Source: Acidobacteriaceae bacterium (GTDB lineage Bacteria; Acidobacteriota; Terriglobia; Terriglobales; Acidobacteriaceae). Taken from it: 6,271 nt of DNA. The translations under genes were made by a program, and so were the position numbers. Under the pieces are notes generated by a model. The model was not told where the DNA came from. It saw only the letters and a program-made list of their open reading frames with translations, and made no database searches. Below, in pieces: positions 1-4,789 of this stretch; the first letter of the stretch is position 1; the number at the start of each line of letters is the position of its first letter. The stretch covers positions 516 through 6,786 of the forward strand of contig PMTP01000183.1 of NCBI GenBank assembly GCA_003167305.1. The letters are read 5' to 3'.

Positions 1-1335
1 GCGGGCGAGCGCGACGGATTGGGTTTTCGGGACACGGTCCAGGATATGTTAGGTGTTATGCACACGATTCCCGAAGAAGCAGGCCAGCGGCTGGAATTAA
101 TGATCACTGGGCAGGTTTCGACCGGCGGCGCAATGCCAGTCGTACGGCAGTTCGACCATAACCCAGGGCGCGAGAAAGCTCCGCGGGAAGAAGAGTACCG
201 CTCTGACGATTGCCTGTGGCTATTCAACGCGATTCCGTCTTACGTGAAGGAGACCGGCGACCTGGATTTCTATCGAAAGATATTGCCGTATGCTGACCAC
301 GGAGAGGATACCGTCCTGGGCCACCTGAAGCGCGCGATCCGGTTCAATCTGGAGCGCAGCGGGGCGCATGGCCTGCCTTGCGGCTTGTCCGCTGATTGGA
401 ACGACTGCATTCGTTTGGGGCAGCAGGGGGAATCGATCTTCGTGGCCTTTCAATTGCGCTACGCCCTGCGAGTTTATCTGGAGATATGCCAGCTTCTAAC
501 TGCAAAAGAAGAAGAAACGTGGACAGAGGATGAGTTAGCGAAGCTGGACCATCGCCTAGAAGTAGATGCGTGGGACGGGGAATGGTATTTGCGCGCCTAT
601 CGCGCTGACGGTTTCAAGTTCGGCTCCAAGGAAAGCGCCGAAGGCAAAATCTTTCTCAATCCGCAATCCTGGGCGTTGATCAGCGGACATGCCGATCCTG
701 AAAGGGCGGCGCGGTCGATGCAGTCCGTAAGCGAGCGCCTGGCTACAGAGTTCGGGCTGATGATCTGCGACCCTCCTTATGTGCACACGGACTTTCACGT
801 AATGCGGGCCGCGTTGTTCAATGCGGGCTTGAAGGAGAACGGCAGCATCTTCACGCATACCCAGGGCTGGGCGGTGATTGCCGAAACTCTGCTCGGCCAC
901 GGCGATCTGGCCTATGAGTATTTCAGATCCTATCTACCTGCCGCCTATAACTCGCGCGCGGAGGTCCGGCAGATTGAGCCTTATGTTTACTGCCAATTTA
1001 CACACAGCAAATACAGTCCGCGCTTCGGCGCCTCGCGCGTTCCCTGGCTGAGCGGTTCTGCTGCCTGGTCGTTTTATGCGGCCACCCAGCACATTCTCGG
1101 ATCTCAGCCGGAGTATGACGGCCTGAGAATCGATCCCTGCATTCCTTCCGCGTGGAAAGAATTCAAAATGACGCGCATTTTTCGCGGAAAGAAACTAACT
1201 ATAGAAGTTAAAAATCCGGCAGGAGCGCAAAAAGGCGTGAAAAAGCTGGTTCTCAACGGGAGACAGTTGGAGGATAACTTGATTCCAGTGGAGATGCTGC
1301 TCGATGAAAACCAGGTGGAAGTGGAAATGGGGTAG
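1..1335 (+). CDS. GH94 glycoside phosphorylase, C-terminal 444 residues (cellobiose/laminaribiose phosphorylase-like)
   Basis: The reading frame is open from the first base, so the start lies outside the window; the TTG at 19 is an internal Leu, not a start. GH94 enzymes are inverting cytoplasmic phosphorylases that split beta-glucosides with phosphate to give alpha-glucose 1-phosphate and a shortened sugar. Visible family signatures, numbered from window base 1, are RDGLGFRDTVQD at 4-15, STGGAMP at about 40-46, CGLSADWNDC at 127-136 (Asp135 is the expected general acid), and GLKENGSIFTHTQGW at 276-290. A C-terminal beta-sandwich follows from about residue 370 (DPCIPSAWKEF onward). Family members are usually about 800-900 residues, so roughly the N-terminal half is missing. 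The ADWNDC form points to the cellobiose/laminaribiose phosphorylase side of the family, but substrate (glucose or GlcNAc, beta-1,2, 1,3 or 1,4) cannot be fixed from this part. The gene ends in TAG 33 bases from the end of the converging acyltransferase gene. Its last 200 bases are more A-rich than the genes to its right. Confidence 0.93.
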   Translation, partial: AGERDGLGFRDTVQDMLGVMHTIPEEAGQRLELMITGQVSTGGAMPVVRQFDHNPGREKAPREEEYRSDDCLWLFNAIPSYVKETGDLDFYRKILPYADHGEDTVLGHLKRAIRFNLERSGAHGLPCGLSADWNDCIRLGQQGESIFVAFQLRYALRVYLEICQLLTAKEEETWTEDELAKLDHRLEVDAWDGEWYLRAYRADGFKFGSKESAEGKIFLNPQSWALISGHADPERAARSMQSVSERLATEFGLMICDPPYVHTDFHVMRAALFNAGLKENGSIFTHTQGWAVIAETLLGHGDLAYEYFRSYLPAAYNSRAEVRQIEPYVYCQFTHSKYSPRFGASRVPWLSGSAAWSFYAATQHILGSQPEYDGLRIDPCIPSAWKEFKMTRIFRGKKLTIEVKNPAGAQKGVKKLVLNGRQLEDNLIPVEMLLDENQVEVEMG

Positions 1336-1368
1336 GGCGGCGCAAGCTATCATCGGCCTTCCCAGCTT

Positions 1369-2106
1369 TTACGGTAGCGGCAACTGCGCGCGCATGGCGG
1401 TAACTTCGTCGTGGGTAGTATCGGCGGCTGTGCGGCGGTCGGGATAGACGTGTGGCTCGCCAAAACTTACCTTCGCTGAGAAGCCGGGTGTGTTCAGCGT
1501 CATCAGCAGGTGAGTGATAAAGAGCGTGTCATCTCCCCAGCAGAGCTTCGCCTCCGGGGTGCCGTCCTCGATGATGTAGCGCACGGCGGCGGGGGTGATC
1601 TGCGCGTGGGCAACGGTGGCCGGGTCGATCAGACGGGAGTGGAAGCGCAGCACTTTGCTGCCGTCGGTGCTGGTGCCCTCGGGAAAGAGCAGCAGAGGCA
1701 TCGGCAGCTTAAGCCGCTCGGTCATTTGCTCGCTCACGGCGTTGGCGCTGGCCAGGCTCGATCGGTCCAGGAAGATGGTGCCACCCACGCGCGCCGCCTT
1801 GCCGAAGAATGGCCAGCCGCCGATCTCCACCTTGGCGACAAAGAAGCACGGCATGGCCGCCGAGAGGACGAGAATGTCGATGTAGCTGAGGTGGTTGGCG
1901 ACCACTAACCCATGCGTGGGCGGAGTGCCTTCCACGTGATAGCGAATGCCCACGCCATTCAGAATGCCGAGGCAGGTCTGCTGCACCCACAGGGCGCGTT
2001 TTTCCATTGTAAGCGGGCCACGGAGCCGCAGAATCCAGAAGCGGACAATGGACAGGGCGAGAGCGAATCCCAGCGCCACAGCGCGCCGGAAGGCAAGAAA
2101 GCTCAT
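1369..2106 (-). CDS. PlsC/LPLAT-family 1-acyl-glycerol-3-phosphate-type O-acyltransferase (OlsA-like)
   Basis: This 245-residue membrane-associated O-acyltransferase transfers an acyl group to the free hydroxyl of a lysolipid. A hydrophobic N-terminal segment (about residues 8-27) precedes the domain. Motif I is NHLSYID at 71-77 (His72-X4-Asp77, the catalytic pair). Next come GWPFFGK at 97-103 and FLDRSS at 112-117. The substrate-binding motif FPEGTSTDG is at 141-149. Length is normal for the family. The start chosen is the ATG at 2106, whose last two bases begin the TGA stop of the upstream GNAT gene (ATGA). A longer frame reaching 2205 would overlap that gene by about 100 bases and adds no conserved sequence. 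No Shine-Dalgarno sequence precedes the ATG, which suggests translational coupling. Family membership is clear. The ornithine-lipid role (lyso-ornithine lipid O-acyltransferase, OlsA) is inferred from the coupled neighbour; plain PlsC activity making phosphatidic acid is the alternative. Confidence 0.9.
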   Translation of the reverse strand: MSFLAFRRAVALGFALALSIVRFWILRLRGPLTMEKRALWVQQTCLGILNGVGIRYHVEGTPPTHGLVVANHLSYIDILVLSAAMPCFFVAKVEIGGWPFFGKAARVGGTIFLDRSSLASANAVSEQMTERLKLPMPLLLFPEGTSTDGSKVLRFHSRLIDPATVAHAQITPAAVRYIIEDGTPEAKLCWGDDTLFITHLLMTLNTPGFSAKVSFGEPHVYPDRRTAADTTHDEVTAMRAQLPLP

Positions 2107-3053
2107 GTGGTCAGCGGGGCCAGGAAGCGATTGCGCGCCGAGGACGAGAGCAATCGAAGATCGAGCAGAGTAAGGAAATCGATAGTGCCAAAATCCCGGT
2201 CCCATGCCGGCGGTCCGCAGATGCGCGCGCCGATGGCCAGATAGGTCTTCAGCAGTTTAGGCACCTTGAATGGAGATCGCAACGACAGGTCATCTGTTTG
2301 GGGCTGCAACTGTGTATGCCGGCCCTCTTGCTCGCTGGGACATATGTAAGCGGTGGCAGGCTCAGTCTCGAACTCCGGCGAAACCCTGTACTGCTCAAGC
2401 TGGCGATAAACCTGCCAACCCTCTGCCGGGTCTTTCGAAGTTAGTGATGAGCAACCGATCAGGTAACGCAATCCCATGTCGTTAGCATACTGTGCGATAC
2501 CCCTCCACAGCAAGTTAAGCACCTCCGGCGTGCGATGCTCGCGATCAATCGAGGCGCGACCCAGCTCCAGAATGCCCGGCCGCAGCAGCTCATAGGAGGC
2601 GAAATTGAACTCCCGCTCAGAGTAGTAGCCCTGGTTGCGCAAGGCGGTCGCGCCGGACTGCATCCGGTAAGTACCGACGATGCGCCGGGAAGGGTTGCTC
2701 TCCTGCTTGTCCTCCACCAGCAGATGCTCGCAGAAGAGGTCGAAGTTGTCCGTATCGAGTCCAGTTTGGTACGAACTCGTAAGCCCCTCGTTAAGCTCGA
2801 TATTGAAGACCCTGAAGCGCAACCGGCAGGCGGCCTCGCGATCCTCCGGGCTCTCGGCCAGCCGCAGCCGGTAGCGGCCCACCTCGGCGCGTATGCGCGG
2901 CCTGCGCGGCTCCAAAGGCCGGGGAGAAATGTATGTTGGAAAAGCAAGCTCCACCAGAGAGGTGGAAGCGGAGGATAACTTCAACGGAAGATTCTGACGA
3001 GCGTCGGCGATCACGAAAACAGTATCCGCCGGAAACTGTAAACGGAAAGTCAA
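2103..3053 (-). CDS. GNAT-fold N-acyltransferase, hemolysin/OlsB-like (putative L-ornithine N-acyltransferase)
   Basis: This protein of up to 316 residues belongs to the GNAT-like Acetyltransf_5 group that includes OlsB, which moves a 3-hydroxyacyl chain from acyl carrier protein to the alpha-amino group of ornithine in the first step of ornithine-lipid synthesis. From the TTG start, the domain begins near residue 60 (RYRLRLAESPEDREAACRLR), followed by FRVFNIELNEG at 80-90. Then come RIVGTYRM at 124-131, the ELGRASID strand at 163-170, GLRYLIGCSSL at 194-204, and the characteristic tail DRDFGTIDFLTLLDL at 285-299. S. meliloti OlsB is of similar length. The start is uncertain. No ATG occurs between the in-frame stop at 3078-3080 and the domain. 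Candidates are TTG 3053, GTG 3014 (a weak GGCGGA lies about 10 bases upstream), TTG 2984 and GTG 2954. The 3' end overlaps the acyltransferase gene by ATGA. The substrate amino acid is not determined by the sequence. Confidence 0.87.
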   Translation of the reverse strand: MTFRLQFPADTVFVIADARQNLPLKLSSASTSLVELAFPTYISPRPLEPRRPRIRAEVGRYRLRLAESPEDREAACRLRFRVFNIELNEGLTSSYQTGLDTDNFDLFCEHLLVEDKQESNPSRRIVGTYRMQSGATALRNQGYYSEREFNFASYELLRPGILELGRASIDREHRTPEVLNLLWRGIAQYANDMGLRYLIGCSSLTSKDPAEGWQVYRQLEQYRVSPEFETEPATAYICPSEQEGRHTQLQPQTDDLSLRSPFKVPKLLKTYLAIGARICGPPAWDRDFGTIDFLTLLDLRLLSSSARNRFLAPLTT

Positions 3054-3143
3054 AGCAATGCGAAGAACGTGCGAATATCATGCTCAGTCAGTAACTCGGC
3101 TGTAATACTACAAATCCATGAGTAGGAATACTCGCGTCAAACC

Positions 3144-4316
3144 CTAATTCGTGTACAGGCGCACATAATCGACCTGAATCTCCGAGGGGAAGACGGTGGT
3201 CGTGTCGGGAGAGCCGGGCCAACTGCCCCCAACCGCCAGATTCAGGAGGATAAACTCCGGACCTGAATCGAAGGGCCATGTGCCGGTCTGCGTGCTGGGC
3301 GTGAAGGTGGCGTAGATGTTGGACGGAGTGACCACATAGTACTGAATCCGCCCCTTGCTCCAGATCATGCCGTAGGTGTGCCAGGCCGCGGCGGAGAAGG
3401 CCGCCTGATGATACTGGATGCCGCCGTTCAGATTGGTTCCATGAATCGATCCCTGCACCCAGTCGTAGCCCTCGTTCTGCGGATTGCTGCCGTTGATGTG
3501 TTCCATCACATCCAGCTCGCCGCAGGCCGGCCAGTTGACGGTGGGGATGCTGTTGCCCAGCAGCCAGAAGGCGGGCCACATGCCCTGCGACTCGGGCAGC
3601 ATCATGCGCGCCTCAATGCGGCCATACTGGAAGCTGAAGAGGCCCTGGGTCTTGAGCCGTGCCGAGGTGTAGACACCTGTCGAGGGCTGACGGGCCACGA
3701 TGTGCAGGATGCCGCTCGGGTCCGTGTAGGCGTTGGGATTGGCAGGATTGCAGGGCGCGGCGGCCGAGCCCCAGGCACAATAGTTTTCCAGCTCCTGGTT
3801 GCCGAAGCCGTTGTTGCCGGTGTCGTAGGTCCAGACCAGCGGATTCGGCTGTGCGCTGGCGCTGGTCGCGTTGCTGAATTCGTCGCTCCACACCAGCGTT
3901 CCCGAAGGAATGTTGGGCGTGAAGGTTTGGAGGAGAGGGGCGCTGGATGCATAGCCCGGGGACATGGCGATCGCCGTGACTGTCAGATTCGAGGCCATCA
4001 GGAATGGCGCCTGATAAATCATTGTGGACGAGGAAGCGGCATTGGGCGTAGTGCCGTCTACGGAATAAAGGATAGCAGCGCCGGGAGTTGGCGAGGTCAG
4101 GGTCACGATCACGGCGCCATTTTGCGCTGCCACTGTCGAAATGAAAGGCCCCGCAGTCTGCTTGGTACCACTACTGCTGGTACTCGTGCCGCTTCCGGCG
4201 AGGCTGCTGGAGACAACCGGGCCTCCGCCGCATCCGCAAAACAAAACGCCCGAAATAGCAACTGCCGCCAACAGAGCCGCGTATCCTGGCTGATCTTCCG
4301 CCACAGCTGCACTCAT
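3144..4316 (-). CDS. GH16 family beta-glucanase (laminarinase-like) lipoprotein with N-terminal chitobiase-type domain
   Basis: This 390-residue predicted surface lipoprotein should hydrolyse beta-1,3 or mixed beta-1,3/1,4-glucans, or a related galactan. The start is ATG 4316, with a strong AGGGAGG six bases upstream; an in-frame extension to 4544 would run through a terminator and another gene. A signal peptide (hydrophobic core AALLAAVAISGVLF) ends in a tolerable lipobox, F-C-G-Cys29. A Gly/Ser/Thr linker covers about 30-54. Residues about 55-133 match the CHB_HEX_C_1 type domain (ILYSVDGTTP, then IYQAPF, then LTVTAIAMSPGY). The GH16 domain runs from about 138 (GTLVWSDEF) to the C terminus. 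It has WPAFWLLG at 247-254, catalytic ELDVME at 267-272 (nucleophile Glu267, Asp269, acid/base Glu272), GSIHGT at 289-294 and LNLAVGGSWPG at 358-368. The ExDxxE form with one extra residue is typical of laminarinase-type GH16. A Cys pair (180, 189) may form a disulfide in a loop. The exact substrate is not settled. Confidence 0.92.
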   Translation of the reverse strand: MSAAVAEDQPGYAALLAAVAISGVLFCGCGGGPVVSSSLAGSGTSTSSSGTKQTAGPFISTVAAQNGAVIVTLTSPTPGAAILYSVDGTTPNAASSSTMIYQAPFLMASNLTVTAIAMSPGYASSAPLLQTFTPNIPSGTLVWSDEFSNATSASAQPNPLVWTYDTGNNGFGNQELENYCAWGSAAAPCNPANPNAYTDPSGILHIVARQPSTGVYTSARLKTQGLFSFQYGRIEARMMLPESQGMWPAFWLLGNSIPTVNWPACGELDVMEHINGSNPQNEGYDWVQGSIHGTNLNGGIQYHQAAFSAAAWHTYGMIWSKGRIQYYVVTPSNIYATFTPSTQTGTWPFDSGPEFILLNLAVGGSWPGSPDTTTVFPSEIQVDYVRLYTN

Positions 4317-4322
4317 TCGCTC

Positions 4323-4329
4323 CCTCCCT
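4323..4329 (-). promoter_or_regulatory. Ribosome binding site of the GH16 gene
   Basis: The minus strand reads AGGGAGG, six bases before the ATG at 4316. It is the best Shine-Dalgarno sequence in the window and decides the start of the GH16 lipoprotein, placing the signal peptide at the N terminus. Confidence 0.8.
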
Positions 4330-4372
4330 GATTGCGCGCCAGCGCGGCACGTAAGAACCCATCTCAGGTTGA

Positions 4373-4378
4373 AGTATA
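4373..4378 (-). promoter_or_regulatory. Candidate -10 element for the GH16 gene
   Basis: The minus strand reads TATACT about 57 bases before the GH16 start codon, in the only gap between the terminator and the gene. No good -35 is present at 16-18 bases: that position falls inside the GC stem of the terminator (GCCGGG). A promoter is required here if the terminator works, but this particular element is only a one-box match. Confidence 0.25.
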
Positions 4379-4389
4379 GCGCCGAACGA

Positions 4390-4417
4390 AAAAAGCCCGG
4401 CGGCTGCCGGGCTTTTT
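4390..4417 (-). terminator. Intrinsic terminator after the zinc-ribbon gene (likely bidirectional)
   Basis: A perfect inverted repeat pairs AAAAAGCCCGGC with GCCGGGCTTTTT around a four-base loop (4402-4405). On the minus strand the seven-pair GC core is followed by a run of six T (4394-4389), a textbook rho-independent terminator starting 18 bases after the zinc-ribbon stop. The plus strand also has five T after the stem, so it could act both ways. Its position indicates that the GH16 gene downstream has its own promoter. Confidence 0.88.
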
Positions 4418-4420
4418 CCC

Positions 4421-4435
4421 GCGCCAAACCGGCGC
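4421..4435 (-). other. Small hairpin abutting the zinc-ribbon stop codon
   Basis: GCGCC (4421-4425) and GGCGC (4431-4435) pair perfectly around a five-base loop, directly next to the TAA stop at 4436-4438. Together with the terminator three bases further on, this gives two stem-loops in tandem at the 3' end of the transcript. It could protect the mRNA end or help termination; the role is inferred and the five-pair stem may be coincidental in GC-rich DNA. Confidence 0.4.
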
Positions 4436-4615
4436 TTAGAGCTTCTCGTAGAAGTCGCAAACGGAGCACGAGATGTAGACGCCGCCGGGGACGCCGCGTT
4501 CGCGGTCCTTCACGCGCTTGACGATGCGCGTCGGCTTGCTGCACTTGGGACAGTCGGTCGACTTCGTCGTGTCCATTACCTTCTTGCGGTCACCTGTTTT
4601 GGCTATCTTGGCCAT
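4436..4615 (-). CDS. Small zinc-ribbon protein, 59 residues, function unknown
   Basis: This basic 59-residue protein has a lysine-rich N terminus (MAKIAKTGDRKKV) and two Cys-X2-Cys knuckles: CPKC at 22-25 and CSVC at 50-53. They are separated by a charged stretch (RIVKRVKDRERG) and a short GGVYIS strand. This is the layout of a rubredoxin-like or ribosomal-type zinc ribbon that binds one zinc ion. The start is ATG 4615 because AAGGAGA lies upstream, at a rather long 12-base gap. A longer frame up to 4714 adds only Arg-rich, unconserved-looking sequence, and Met14 is another possible start. The gene stands alone between the secretin (174 bases upstream) and a strong terminator just after its TAA stop. 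The short length and the four intact cysteines argue that it is real; no target, partner or pathway can be read from the sequence. A nucleic-acid-binding or regulatory role is only a guess. Confidence 0.78.
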   Translation of the reverse strand: MAKIAKTGDRKKVMDTTKSTDCPKCSKPTRIVKRVKDRERGVPGGVYISCSVCDFYEKL

Positions 4616-4627
4616 CGGTAGGGTAGT

Positions 4628-4634
4628 TCTCCTT
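4628..4634 (-). promoter_or_regulatory. Ribosome binding site of the zinc-ribbon gene
   Basis: The minus strand reads AAGGAGA, 12 bases before ATG 4615. The motif is strong but the spacing is longer than optimal. It supports 4615 over the further-upstream in-frame start at 4714. Confidence 0.55.
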
Positions 4635-4789
4635 CTTCGGGGTGTCTCTGCACACACGCGCAAAACACCAGCGCGCGGCTTCAACGTCGCGGTCGCTCGC
4701 ACGCCGCTCCGCACAAAAAATCTTGCCGGGAGGCGGCGGGACTCGCTCTTTCCAGTCTACATCAAGGTCGCTTGCTGCATCTTGCCGGC

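Noticed and set aside
1344..1370. Possible terminator between the converging genes (AAGCT ... AGCTTTT)
   Set aside because: Only five base pairs around a 15-base loop with four T; too weak to call in a 33-base gap, though some termination must occur nearby.
2107..2205. N-terminal extension of the PlsC-family gene up to 2205
   Set aside because: It overlaps the conserved C terminus of the GNAT gene by about 100 bases, whereas the ATG at 2106 gives the common ATGA overlap and a normal-length protein.
3105..3140. TTGACG (minus strand 3140-3135) and TAGTAT (3110-3105) as a promoter for the acyltransferase pair
   Set aside because: The spacing is 24 bases, far from the usual 16-18, and neither box has a partner at proper distance; read-through from the GH16 gene remains equally possible.
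3378..4331. Long plus-strand open frame (317 codons) opposite the GH16 gene
   Set aside because: It is antisense to a gene with clear GH16 motifs, its product is Arg/Gly/Ala-rich without any recognisable domain, and it is explained by high GC leaving few stops on the opposite strand.
4317..4544. N-terminal extension of the GH16 frame up to 4544
   Set aside because: It would place the signal peptide internally, run through the terminator at 4390-4417 and overlap the zinc-ribbon gene; the strong ribosome site at 4323-4329 fixes the start at 4316.
4715..4737. Possible secretin terminator: GCCG/CGGC stem followed by a six-T run on the minus strand
   Set aside because: The stem is only four pairs with four unpaired bases before the T run, so it does not meet a reasonable standard for an intrinsic terminator.
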